NCBI RefSeq assembly: GCF_900142605.1
Contig: NZ_FRBL01000001.1
Span: forward strand, 868,001-932,000
Direction of reading: 5' to 3'
Length of the DNA stretch: 64,000 nt
Source of the DNA: Chitinophaga jiangningensis
Lineage (GTDB): Bacteria > Bacteroidota > Bacteroidia > Chitinophagales > Chitinophagaceae
This document shows, in pieces, positions 51,484 to 59,480 of the stretch. A program made the position numbers and the translations under genes. Numbering within the stretch: the first letter of the stretch is position 1; each line of letters opens with the position of its first letter. The notes beneath the pieces were generated by a model. That model searched no databases. It saw nothing but the letters and a program-made list of their open reading frames with translations, and was not told the DNA's origin.

Positions 51484-52526
51484 CAGTTCTCCAGTTGTTT
51501 TATTTCCCTGACTTTTACGATACCGTTAGGGCGGGCAAAGAGCACGCCGGTGACTACTACTGAGTCGCCGCTGTTGACCCCGCTGGTGATTTCCACGTTA
51601 GATGCCTGGCGTACACCTGTTTGTACACTTACAAAGGAAGCCCTGCCGTTTTTGACTACGATCACCTGATTGCTTTTATCTTCCGGGATAAGTGCATTGG
51701 TAGGTACGAGGATGGCTTTATTATGGGAGCCGGCATCGACGTATACTTTGGCGAAGCCGCCGGGGTGGGCGGATACGTTGGGCAGCATTACCCGAACCAC
51801 GAGGTTGCGGGTAGCGGCGTTAGCCTGTGGCTCCACGGCGATGATGGTGGCATCGATTAATTTACCGGAGGTAGCGTCCATGGCTACCTGTACTTTATTA
51901 CCCTTTTTTACGAGGTAATTATATTGTTCAGGGATGGTAAAATCAATTTTGAGCGTATGGGTGGTTTGGAGGGAGGCAATAATATTGGTGGGACTAACGT
52001 AGGCGCCTATACTAACCTGGCGTAGGCCTATAACGCCGGTAAACGGGGCTTTAACGACTGTTTTATCGATCAGGGCCTGGTAGTAGGCGATATCTGAGCG
52101 GAGGCCTTGCAGCTGGTTCAATGCCGCGTCGTAGTCTGCCTGATTTATACCATTGATTGCCAGTAGTTTTCTAAGTCTTTCCTCTGTTTTAACGGCCAGG
52201 TCCAGCTGTACTTTGGCTTTTTCCTGCTGGGCTACCAGATCCGCATCATTGATTCTGGCGATGACGGTGCCTTTTTGCACCAGTGCCCCTTCGGGTACGT
52301 TCAGATAGGTAATACGCCCGCTGGTTTCGGGGTGTAGTTCCACAAATTCGTTAGCGACAACAGTTCCGTTGGCTTCTACGATATTACTGATAGTGCGTGG
52401 GTTTGCAACAATAACATCTACTATAACAGGGCCGGACTCTTTGGCTGCCGGTTGTTTACGGTGCCCACAGGATGCAAAGGCGACTGTCACCGTTACCATA
52501 AATACAGACAGAAAATATTTACTCAT
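51483..52526 (-). CDS. RND periplasmic adaptor (membrane fusion protein)
   Basis: A 347-residue lipoprotein with a lipobox-like signal (VAFASC). It has the usual beta-barrel, lipoyl (VNPPTGVIG-like KAPFTGVIGLRQVSIGAYV) and coiled-coil layout, with EGALVQKGTVIARINDADL as the first lipoyl half. It bridges the RND pump and TolC. Starting at 52526 gives the signal peptide; an upstream ATG adds a non-signal extension. It is the first gene of the operon; no regulator gene is next to it, though a FecR-like gene is divergent. Confidence 0.93.
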   Translation of the reverse strand: MSKYFLSVFMVTVTVAFASCGHRKQPAAKESGPVIVDVIVANPRTISNIVEANGTVVANEFVELHPETSGRITYLNVPEGALVQKGTVIARINDADLVAQQEKAKVQLDLAVKTEERLRKLLAINGINQADYDAALNQLQGLRSDIAYYQALIDKTVVKAPFTGVIGLRQVSIGAYVSPTNIIASLQTTHTLKIDFTIPEQYNYLVKKGNKVQVAMDATSGKLIDATIIAVEPQANAATRNLVVRVMLPNVSAHPGGFAKVYVDAGSHNKAILVPTNALIPEDKSNQVIVVKNGRASFVSVQTGVRQASNVEITSGVNSGDSVVVTGVLFARPNGIVKVREIKQLEN

Positions 52527-52711
52527 CCGCCGGGCTATTTGGTAAAAAAAGTGAATGTGAATAAAGATAGACAATTAAAACCGCTAAAAGTTTAAACCAG
52601 TTTTAACAGGATGCTAACAAAGTAAGGCCTGCCGTTGTTGGTCAGTTTCCAGGCAATTTGTACTTTTCCGCAGGCAAAATTTGCCTGGTACCAAACCTGT
52701 AATTTAAACAC

Positions 52712-53443
52712 ATGAAACCACACCCGAAACAAGCCGCAACACCGGCAGTGTGGATAACTTTAGTTTGCATACTGACCGTAATCGGAGGTATATGGTGGTG
52801 GGTACAGCAGCCAACTATTGTTCCTGTTCCGATCGTAAAGGAAGAGGCGGAGAAAAGGATATTATTAACACTGGCCAACGGAGATGTGCTGGACCTTACG
52901 GCCCGGCAGCACAAGATTTTCCAATCCCGTGATGCTACTATTTATGCATCCCCGCAGGGCATTACCTACAGTCCTAAAGGGATCGGGGTTACCAGCTGGA
53001 ATACGCTGTATGTTCCGGAAGGGAAAATGTACTCACTCATACTTGCCGATGGCACCTACGTGTTGCTGAACAGCAAAACCACCGTACGGTTCAAATTTAT
53101 TACTGCCGGCAGAAACAAGCAGTTGTTTGTAGACGGGGAGGCTTATTTCAGGTTATTACCCGGCGACTCTACTTCACTGACGGTACATACACCTATGACT
53201 GACATTAATGCGTCCGATGCTGAATTTGCAATCAATAGTTACGACCGCGGACATGTACGCACAATACTGGCCAAAGGCACTGTAACGGTGACGGATCAAC
53301 GAACTACCATCAATCTTAAACCCGGCACGGAGGGAATCTATAATGCAGATGCGGATTTTAGTGTAAGAAATGTTAATTTGCAGTCAGCGCTGCAATGGGC
53401 GACAGGATTACCAGCGCCTCAGCGCCTGAACATTAAAGACTAA
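52712..53443 (+). CDS. FecR-domain protein without sigma factor neighbour
   Basis: A 243-residue membrane protein: a short N-terminal cytoplasmic end, one transmembrane helix (about 13-33), then a FecR-like beta domain (NTLYVPEGKMYSLILADGTYVLLNSKTTVRF and VDGEAYFRLLPGDSTSLTVHTPMTDINASDAEFAINSY read in pieces). Most FecR proteins are anti-sigma factors with an N-terminal sigma-binding segment of about 80 residues, absent here, and sit next to an ECF sigma gene and a SusC receptor. None is close, so its partner is unknown. Confidence 0.82.
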   Translation: MKPHPKQAATPAVWITLVCILTVIGGIWWWVQQPTIVPVPIVKEEAEKRILLTLANGDVLDLTARQHKIFQSRDATIYASPQGITYSPKGIGVTSWNTLYVPEGKMYSLILADGTYVLLNSKTTVRFKFITAGRNKQLFVDGEAYFRLLPGDSTSLTVHTPMTDINASDAEFAINSYDRGHVRTILAKGTVTVTDQRTTINLKPGTEGIYNADADFSVRNVNLQSALQWATGLPAPQRLNIKD

Positions 53444-53469
53444 TACAAAAGCATCCTGAACTTACCGCT

Positions 53470-53979
53470 ATGAAAAAAGGTTTGATTTTTCCTGTGCCCA
53501 AGTTTTATGACCGATATATCAATCTGGTGCCGGATGTGGATCTTAAAGATGCCTTCCAGTTGGCTAATGAGGAGTTGAATAAGTTTGACATAGCACGTTA
53601 TGAGCCGAGGGGGAATTATGCGTATGCGGCCGACAAATGGAGTATGAAGGATGTATTTCTTCATATGGCGGATGCAGAACGCGTATTTATGTACAGGGCG
53701 ATGGTATTTGCCCGTAACGACAAAGGTCCGTTACCGGGATTTGATGAAGAAAAATACGCAGCTAATACGCTGAGCCAGGGCCGTTCACTGTCTGATATAG
53801 TAAATGAGTTAAAAGCTACCCGTATGGCGAGTGAAGCCTTATTCAGGGGCTTTAATGAGGCGGTGATGTTACGCACAGGTGTATGCTGGAAAATTGAAAC
53901 CAGTGTACTGGCATTGGGCTTTACGCTGATTGGCCATCAGCTCCATCACTTTAAAGTACTGCGCGAAAAATATCTGTAA
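53470..53979 (+). CDS. DinB-family four-helix protein (1)
   Basis: A 169-residue cytosolic protein of the DinB/YfiT superfamily (four-helix bundle). The motif FLHMADAERVFMYRAM carries a conserved metal-binding His, and GHQLHHFKVLREKYL near the end supplies the two-His motif of the C-terminal helix. The group includes mycothiol- and bacillithiol-dependent transferases, but many members have no known activity. It follows the FecR-like gene by 26 bases and may share its message. Confidence 0.88.
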   Translation: MKKGLIFPVPKFYDRYINLVPDVDLKDAFQLANEELNKFDIARYEPRGNYAYAADKWSMKDVFLHMADAERVFMYRAMVFARNDKGPLPGFDEEKYAANTLSQGRSLSDIVNELKATRMASEALFRGFNEAVMLRTGVCWKIETSVLALGFTLIGHQLHHFKVLREKYL

Positions 53980-54219
53980 GCGCGTCCTTACTTTCCGGTG
54001 CATGTCCACGGCATCACCCATCATAATAATCGGGTTATCATTCTGACAAGGAGAAAGCAGCTCTTTTGCATGCTCATGGCCGCTTTCGTGGATATATGAA
54101 GTAAACCTACCGTTTCCCAAAAATATATTTTTTAAAGGTTGTTTGTTCCTGCTGACATAAGGTTGTCATACCCTCACTACTATCTTTACATCATCATCAA
54201 AAACACAAAAACTATCGCT

Positions 54220-54627
54220 ATGACGAATACAAACCCATTAAGAGGCTTCGCTACTATTAGCTACTTTGCTGCTGACCATGACGCGGCAAAAAAGTGGTAC
54301 ACGGAATTAACCGGTATGGCTCCTTACTTTGAAAGGCCTGGCTATGCAGAGTTTCGGCTGGGCGACTACCAGGCTGAATTAGGAATTATTGACAGCAGGT
54401 ATGCGCCGGGTGGTGCGGCTACAAAGCCCGGTGGTGCAATTGTTTACTGGCATGTGGATGATGTAAAGGCTACCGTGGAGCGTTTACTGAGTATGGGAGC
54501 TACACTGTTTGATGAGGTAACCGAACGTGGTGGCGGATTTGTAACAGCTTCTGTAGTGGACCCGTTTGGAAATGTACTGGGTGTAATGTATAACCCGCAC
54601 TACCTGGAAATATTAGCTGCTAAATAA
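54220..54627 (+). CDS. VOC-family (glyoxalase/bleomycin resistance-like) protein
   Basis: A 135-residue vicinal-oxygen-chelate fold protein. Two beta-alpha-beta-beta-beta modules are visible: FATISYFAADHDAAKKWYTELTG with AEFRLGDYQAELGIID, and GAIVYWHVDDVKATVERLLSMG with FVTASVVDPFGNVLGVMYNP. The His and Glu of the second module are metal-site candidates. The start at 54220 matches the family N-terminus. Family members include glyoxalases, dioxygenases and drug-binding resistance proteins. A -7-like TATCTTTA lies about 33 bases upstream. Confidence 0.85.
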   Translation: MTNTNPLRGFATISYFAADHDAAKKWYTELTGMAPYFERPGYAEFRLGDYQAELGIIDSRYAPGGAATKPGGAIVYWHVDDVKATVERLLSMGATLFDEVTERGGGFVTASVVDPFGNVLGVMYNPHYLEILAAK

Positions 54628-54769
54628 ATTATTCATCAAATTATATACGGGGTGTAAGCGTAACAACGCCTACATCCCGTATTCCTGTTACCCTTACTGG
54701 TGGCTTAACTAACATTCAGGTTAGTTATTAACAATTGCTGCCGTTCTTCTCTCCTCCAAATCCCCGTAA

Positions 54770-54777
54770 TAGTTTTG
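54770..54777 (+). promoter_or_regulatory. -7 element of the second SDR gene
   Basis: TAGTTTTG fits TAnnTTTG exactly and ends 19 bases before the ATG. No clear -33 TTG at correct spacing. Confidence 0.4.
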
Positions 54778-54796
54778 TGTTACAAAAACGAAAACT

Positions 54797-55537
54797 ATGA
54801 AAAGACTGGAAAACAAGGTAGCCCTGATCACTGGCGGTAGTCGCGGTATGGGTGCGGCCATTGCAGAAAGATTTGCAGCAGAAGGCGCGGATGTAGTGAT
54901 CACTTATTCGAAAAGTGCGGATAGCGCGGATAAAGTGGTGGAAAAAGTAAGGCAGCAGGGGCGTAATGCCCTGGCAGTGAAGGCTGATAGTGCCGTAGCG
55001 GACGACCTCCGTCAGGCGGTAAAGCAGGCGGTGGCTGCGTTTGGCCGAATCGACATTTTAGTAAACAATGCCGGTGTATTTCAGATGAAGATGCTGGAAG
55101 ATTATACCCTGGAAGATTATGACCATATGATGGCGGTAAATACGAAGGCGGTATTTGTGGCCTCACAGGCCGCTGTAGCGCATATGCCGGCGGGTGGCAG
55201 GATTATCACTATTGGTAGTAATATGGCAGAGAGACTGGCTACAGCGGGTGCTCTTTTATACAGCATGTCGAAGTCAGCGCTGCTGGGGCTTAACAAAGGA
55301 CTGGCGCGGGACCTGGCCGGCAAAGGCATTACCGCCAATCTCGTGCAGCCGGGACCGATAGACACTGACATGAATCCTGCTGACGGTCCACATGCCGAAA
55401 GCATCCGCTCCCATACCGCAATTGGCCGTTATGGGCAAGCCAGGGAGATTGCATCATTGGTGACGTTCCTGGCCAGCCCTGAGAGCAGCTTTATAACCGG
55501 TACCGAGCAAACGATTGACGGCGGGTACAATATCTAG
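54797..55537 (+). CDS. SDR-family oxidoreductase (FabG-like)
   Basis: A classical 246-residue short-chain dehydrogenase close to FabG and glucose dehydrogenases. It has TGGSRGMGAAIAERFAAEGA (cofactor glycine motif), NNAGVFQ, catalytic Ser in IITIGSNMAER and YSMSKSALLGL (active Tyr and Lys), and the C-terminal FLASPESSFITGTEQTIDGG. The Arg after the glycine motif suggests a preference for NADPH. Substrate unknown. Its stop codon abuts that of the converging DinB gene without a gap. Confidence 0.9.
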   Translation: MKRLENKVALITGGSRGMGAAIAERFAAEGADVVITYSKSADSADKVVEKVRQQGRNALAVKADSAVADDLRQAVKQAVAAFGRIDILVNNAGVFQMKMLEDYTLEDYDHMMAVNTKAVFVASQAAVAHMPAGGRIITIGSNMAERLATAGALLYSMSKSALLGLNKGLARDLAGKGITANLVQPGPIDTDMNPADGPHAESIRSHTAIGRYGQAREIASLVTFLASPESSFITGTEQTIDGGYNI

Positions 55538-56080
55538 TTATTTATTTTTTACCAGCAGGAGGTACCACATTAAGTCGGTGTTGGGTGCGTCGGTAAAGCC
55601 CAGCTGGCGACCGATGGTAACTGCCTGACCTCTGTGGTAAGTACTATGCATCACTACCTGTTGCATCATTTCGAAACGGGGAATCAGGAAATCGCCGGTA
55701 AACGGGATAGCCACCAGGCAGGTATCGTTGAGTTGCGACGGCGGGAGGTTTTCCACATAATTCACCAGCTCTTCAGAGTTTTCCACGATGCCGGTAAGGA
55801 TGTCTTCCAGGGTGCCGTTGTAGCCTTCGGACCATGCAAATCCCGGCTTTTCATTCCGCATGTTAGCCATCCACCAGTCCTGGCAATCCCACATATGTAA
55901 TAATGTAGCCTTTATGCTTGGATAGCTGGAGGCTACATTTGTTTCCAGCAGTTCAGGTGATTTGGTGCGCAGGAAGTTTACCAGGGTAGTATTTGCCCAG
56001 CAGTTGTAACGCACCTGGTCAAGAATATTTCCAGTAAAGGAAGCAGTAGTGGTATTCAGTGGATGAGTAGCTTGTAACAT
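55538..56080 (-). CDS. DinB-family four-helix protein (2)
   Basis: A 180-residue DinB-superfamily protein. Metal-site candidates are the His in LLHMWDCQDWW (about 68) and the paired His of MHSTYHRGQAVTIGRQLG, which fits the DinB pattern closely. Function unknown; relatives respond to DNA damage or thiol stress. It is divergent from the MarR gene, with about 144 bases between the starts that hold the MarR operator, so it may be regulated by it too. A -7-like TTACTTTG lies about 20 bases upstream of its start. Confidence 0.88.
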   Translation of the reverse strand: MLQATHPLNTTTASFTGNILDQVRYNCWANTTLVNFLRTKSPELLETNVASSYPSIKATLLHMWDCQDWWMANMRNEKPGFAWSEGYNGTLEDILTGIVENSEELVNYVENLPPSQLNDTCLVAIPFTGDFLIPRFEMMQQVVMHSTYHRGQAVTIGRQLGFTDAPNTDLMWYLLLVKNK

Positions 56081-56187
56081 ATTGATTTTGTTTTGTTAAT
56101 ACAAAGTAACAACCGGGGTATGACAACAGTATGTCAGTAGCATTCCGGTAATTTTTATTATTTTTTGCCGGAAAGCAGATTAATCTT

Positions 56188-56207
56188 TACCTTTGTTGTA
56201 TATACAA
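56188..56207 (+). promoter_or_regulatory. marR promoter with abutting operator palindrome
   Basis: TACCTTTG (56188-56195) is an exact -7 box. The perfect 12-base palindrome TTGTATATACAA (56196-56207) follows at once, where transcription should start. The 15-base word GTTGTATATACAATA recurs at 56698-56712, supporting autoregulation. Confidence 0.7.
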
Positions 56208-56224
56208 TAGTTGTTACTGTAATA

Positions 56225-56677
56225 ATGAGATTAGAAGAAGAACTAAAGCAGTCGAAATTTAAAGACGACTATCAGCGGGCGATGCTGAATATCCTGTTTA
56301 CATCCGGATGGGTGGAGGCAGGAATACTGCATACCCTGAAGCCTTATGATCTTTCTTCCCAGCAATACAACGTACTGCGTATACTCCGGGGCAGCAGGCC
56401 TTCCCCATTGAACCTGCTGGACATACAGGAGCGTATGATGGACCGTATGAGCAATGCTACCCGCCTGGTAGAAAAACTCCGCCAGAAGGGCTTATTAACA
56501 CGTAAGCAATGCGAAGAAAACCGCAGGAAAGTGGAAATAGCTATCACAGACAAAGGCCTGGCTTTACTGGAAGAGTTAGACCCCGTTGTGGAGGCTAACA
56601 ACAAACGTATATTCCAGCACTTCAGCAGGGAGGAAGCCGCACTGCTAAACGAATTGCTGGATAAGCTCAGAGGCTGA
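56225..56677 (+). CDS. MarR-family transcriptional regulator
   Basis: A 150-residue winged-helix dimer. The DNA-binding part contains LSSQQYNVLRILRGSRP, LDIQERMMDRMSNATRLVEKL (recognition helix) and the wing KQCEENRRKVEIAITDKGLALLEEL. Such regulators are usually repressors released by small hydrophobic or oxidising molecules. Starting at 56225 matches the family; an upstream TTG would lie before the promoter. Its palindromic operator lies in its own promoter and again before the secreted YceI gene, so it probably controls both. Confidence 0.92.
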   Translation: MRLEEELKQSKFKDDYQRAMLNILFTSGWVEAGILHTLKPYDLSSQQYNVLRILRGSRPSPLNLLDIQERMMDRMSNATRLVEKLRQKGLLTRKQCEENRRKVEIAITDKGLALLEELDPVVEANNKRIFQHFSREEAALLNELLDKLRG

Positions 56678-56698
56678 GCTATTTTTTTTGCTAAACTG

Positions 56699-56710
56699 TT
56701 GTATATACAA
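56699..56710 (+). promoter_or_regulatory. second MarR operator, upstream of the secreted YceI gene
   Basis: TTGTATATACAA, identical to the palindrome at 56196-56207 and in the same 15-base context. It lies 108 bases before the YceI start. No clear -7 box is visible between. Confidence 0.6.
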
Positions 56711-56817
56711 TAATAGTAGCTACATAACTGTAACACAACTCAACTATTTACTTTATTGTTTAACAATAATCAGGAATACTAACTAAGATTTTAAAAATAA
56801 ATTACAACTAACAAATC

Positions 56818-57402
56818 ATGAAAAAGGTTTTCTTATTCGCTGCTATGCTGCTCGCTGGTGTATCTTCTTTTGCACAGGTAAAATGGGGAGCAGATCCTGC
56901 ACATAGTCAAATAGGCTTTAGTGTTAATCACCTTGGTATCAATTACGTAAACGGTAAGTTTGATAAATTCAACGGCACCGTGGAAACTGCTGACAGCACC
57001 AGCTTTCAGAACGCTAAAATTGAATTCACTGCGGATGTAAACAGTATCAACACCGGTGTAGCGCAGCGTGACGGTCACCTGAAATCGGATGACTTTTTTA
57101 ATGCTGCCGAATTCCCTTCCATCACTGTAAAAAGTGTTTCCTTCAAAAAAATCACTGGTAACAAATATGTGATGCTGGCGGATGTTACTATTCGCAACAC
57201 TACTAAGCGTGTACCCTTTGACGTTACTTTCAACGGCATCGTTAAAGATCCCTGGGGTTTGAGAAGAGCTGGTTTTACTGCTAAAGCAACGGTAAACCGT
57301 TTGGACTATGGCGTGAAATATGCGGATAAATTACCTTCCGGTGTGTATGCGGTATCACCTACTGTGGATGTATTGGTGAATGTGGAGGTTGTAAAACAAT
57401 AA
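56818..57402 (+). CDS. secreted YceI-family lipid-binding protein
   Basis: A 194-residue exported protein. The signal peptide ends near SSFAQV; the rest is the YceI lipocalin-like barrel that binds long polyprenyl or lipid molecules. Landmarks are WGADPAHSQIGFSVNHLGI, INTGVAQRDGHLKSDDFFNA, FDVTFNGIVKDPWGLRRAGF and TVNRLDYGVKYADKLPSGV. It is likely periplasmic. A MarR operator lies upstream. A cytosolic paralogue without a signal peptide is at 58817-59350. Confidence 0.92.
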   Translation: MKKVFLFAAMLLAGVSSFAQVKWGADPAHSQIGFSVNHLGINYVNGKFDKFNGTVETADSTSFQNAKIEFTADVNSINTGVAQRDGHLKSDDFFNAAEFPSITVKSVSFKKITGNKYVMLADVTIRNTTKRVPFDVTFNGIVKDPWGLRRAGFTAKATVNRLDYGVKYADKLPSGVYAVSPTVDVLVNVEVVKQ

Positions 57403-57413
57403 TTTATTTTTTG

Positions 57414-57487
57414 GCAGGGTAACTCAAGGCCGAAGGCCTTGAGTTACCCTGCTTGGGTTACAGGGCTGCCGCCCTGCAGCCCAAGCA
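57414..57487. repeat. overlapping pair of long hairpins (second tandem palindrome element)
   Basis: First hairpin: a perfect 18-bp stem with GAA loop (57414-57431 with 57435-57452), tip GGCC-GAA-GGCC. Second: GCTTGGG / CCCAAGC outer and CAGGGC / GCCCTG inner stems (57451-57486). The two share two bases. Same design as 7126-7198 but unrelated arms. Confidence 0.82.
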
Positions 57488-57493
57488 GAAAAA

Positions 57494-57527
57494 GAAATGC
57501 CTTCTTGTGCGAAGGCATTTCTTTTAT
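57494..57527 (-). terminator. intrinsic terminator after the DEAD-box gene
   Basis: GAAATGCCTTC / GAAGGCATTTC with a six-base loop; the minus strand ends in CTTTTTC. Confidence 0.85.
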
Positions 57528-57538
57528 TAAGAGATCAG

Positions 57539-58789
57539 TTACTTTTTTTTCTTCTTTTTCTTCTTCATTCCCTCCATCTCTTTGTTGTGTTGATCCAGCA
57601 GCAGCTGCCAGTTATCATTCGGCACATCTTCGGAGAAGCTGACGGTTTCACGGTAATCATCCTTGCTAATGGTCATTTCGCTGATAGGCTTACCGATGAA
57701 TTTCTGGATTTCATCCAGGAGGGGCTTTTCTTCAGGGCTCACGAATGAAACAGCTTTACCCTTTTGCACACCACGACCAGTTCGGCCCACGCGGTGAACA
57801 TAATTTTCAGGAACATCCGGCAAGTCATAGTTCACCACATATTCCACGTTGGGGATATCGATACCTCGTGCGTTTACATCAGTAGTTACCAAAACTTTAA
57901 TGGCGCCGCTTTTAAATTCTTCCATTACGGAAAGGCGATCGTCCTGCTCTTTACCGCCGTGCATGGCGAGGGCAGTGATACCTACGCGGGCCATTGCAGC
58001 CACTACGCGTTCCGCACGTACTTTGGTACGTACAAACACGAGGATCTTATTTTCCGGAAACTCTTTTACCAGGCGCTCCAGGAAAAAGCGTTTATCATCC
58101 ATGCCTACGTAGGCAACGGCATGGGTAACATTTTTAGATACCGGGTCCTGCGGGGATATCTGAATACGGATGGGATTATTTACCACGGAATAGGCGAGGT
58201 CCTTGATATCCTTGTCCAGCGTGGCACTAAAGAACAGCGTTTGGTGTACACGCGGGAGGTGTTTGATTACGTCGCGGATATCGCGGATAAAGCCCAGGTC
58301 CAGCATATGGTCCGCCTCATCGAGGATCAGCGTTTCCACACTGCGCAGGTCGATATGGCCCTGGTTGAGCTGATCGAACATGCGGCCGGGGGTAGCAATC
58401 AGTACATCCACTCCCTTTTCAAGGATTTTGATTTGCGGGGACTGGTCCACACCACCTACGAGGGCGAGGATGGACAGGTCGGTATACTGGGCTATTTGTT
58501 GGAATACCTCAGCGATTTGGATGGCGAGTTCCCGGGTGGGCACCATTACGAGGCACTTTACCTCATATTTGCGTTTATCGTATCTGAAGCTTTGTTGTTG
58601 GAGGCGATGCAGCACAGGAATGGCAAAAGCGGCAGTTTTGCCGGTTCCTGTTTGTGCAACGGCCATCACATCGTCACCCTTGAGGATAGATGGGATGGCC
58701 TTGAATTGTATATCTGTAGGGCGTTTGAAGCCCAAATCAGCCAGGCTCTTTTTTATCTCGGACGAAATGTTGTACTGTTCGAATTTCAT
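57539..58789 (-). CDS. DEAD-box RNA helicase with poly-Lys tail
   Basis: A 416-residue ATP-dependent RNA helicase of the RhlE/DeaD type. Motifs: Q motif, GFKRPTDIQFKAIPSILKG; Walker A, AQTGTGKTAAFA; PTRELAIQ; LDEADHMLDLGF; FFSATL; then KILVFVRTKVRAERV, ARGIDIPNVEYVVNYDLP and HRVGRTGRG. The tail ends in a run of eight Lys (GMKKKKKKKK), which likely aids RNA or ribosome binding. A -7 box only five bases before the ATG suggests a leaderless message. Confidence 0.95.
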   Translation of the reverse strand: MKFEQYNISSEIKKSLADLGFKRPTDIQFKAIPSILKGDDVMAVAQTGTGKTAAFAIPVLHRLQQQSFRYDKRKYEVKCLVMVPTRELAIQIAEVFQQIAQYTDLSILALVGGVDQSPQIKILEKGVDVLIATPGRMFDQLNQGHIDLRSVETLILDEADHMLDLGFIRDIRDVIKHLPRVHQTLFFSATLDKDIKDLAYSVVNNPIRIQISPQDPVSKNVTHAVAYVGMDDKRFFLERLVKEFPENKILVFVRTKVRAERVVAAMARVGITALAMHGGKEQDDRLSVMEEFKSGAIKVLVTTDVNARGIDIPNVEYVVNYDLPDVPENYVHRVGRTGRGVQKGKAVSFVSPEEKPLLDEIQKFIGKPISEMTISKDDYRETVSFSEDVPNDNWQLLLDQHNKEMEGMKKKKKKKK

Positions 58790-58793
58790 GCGC

Positions 58794-58801
58794 CAAAGAT
58801 A
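58794..58801 (-). promoter_or_regulatory. -7 element of the DEAD-box gene (leaderless start predicted)
   Basis: Minus-strand TATCTTTG, an exact TAnnTTTG match, ends four bases before the ATG, so transcription should begin at or beside the start codon. Confidence 0.5.
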
Positions 58802-58816
58802 AGGAGAAGGCGTGGA

Positions 58817-59350
58817 TTACTGCGCTTTCACCAGCTGTACTTCCATGTTGAGTTTTACCTCGTCGCTGAGTACCAGTCCGCCCGCTTCTGTAGTAGCATT
58901 CCAGCGTAAACCGTAATCGGTGCGGTGTAAGCGGCCTTTCAGGGTGAAACCTGCTTTTTCCTGACCCCATGGGTCTTTAGTTACACCACCGTGTTCTACT
59001 TCCAGCTCAATTGGATGCGTCTGGTCCTTGATGGTCAGGTCGCCCAACACCCTATAGTGAAACTGTTTGTCTTCCAGTTTTTTTACTTTGGTAGAAACGA
59101 AACTGATTTTAGGGAAATGTGTAGCATCAAAGAATTCACCATTTCTCAGGTGCTCATCGCGCTGTGCGTTGGAGGTATCAATGCTGTCGGCCGCTGCTTC
59201 GAAGGAGATCGATGCATCGTGAAAGTCCTCGCTTTCTGTTTTCACTTCACCTGTAAAGCGGGTAAAATAACCGCTAACATTTGTAATCATCAGGTGTTTT
59301 ACTTTAAAGCCGATTTCGCTGTGCGCTTCGTCAATTTTCCAGGTTGCCAT
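58817..59350 (-). CDS. cytosolic YceI-family protein
   Basis: A 177-residue YceI protein lacking a signal peptide (MATWKIDEAHSEIGFKVKHL). It shares DTSNAQRDEHLRNGEFFDAT, PIELEVEHGGVTKDPWGQEK and LHRTDYGLRWNATTEAGG with the family. Without export it must bind its lipid or quinone-like ligand in the cytosol, unlike the paralogue at 56818-57402. It lies 27 bases upstream of the DEAD-box gene on the same strand, but that gene has its own promoter. Confidence 0.9.
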   Translation of the reverse strand: MATWKIDEAHSEIGFKVKHLMITNVSGYFTRFTGEVKTESEDFHDASISFEAAADSIDTSNAQRDEHLRNGEFFDATHFPKISFVSTKVKKLEDKQFHYRVLGDLTIKDQTHPIELEVEHGGVTKDPWGQEKAGFTLKGRLHRTDYGLRWNATTEAGGLVLSDEVKLNMEVQLVKAQ

Positions 59351-59480
59351 GGTTTCTTCTATTTTTCTATTTGACTATAAAATTAAGTGTTATAACGTAA
59401 TTATATTTGGATAAATTACCGGAAACGATGGACGAATTTCCATCAACCTACCAAAAATAATTCCAAATCGTCGGGGAAGT

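Noticed and set aside
50221..51669. Open plus-strand frame of about 480 codons opposite the RND pump and adaptor genes
   Set aside because: Antisense to strongly conserved pump and adaptor genes; the product is low-complexity and resembles no known protein, so it is a coding shadow.
57764..58909. Open plus-strand frame of about 380 codons opposite the DEAD-box and YceI genes
   Set aside because: Antisense to conserved helicase motifs and crosses the gene boundary; a shadow.
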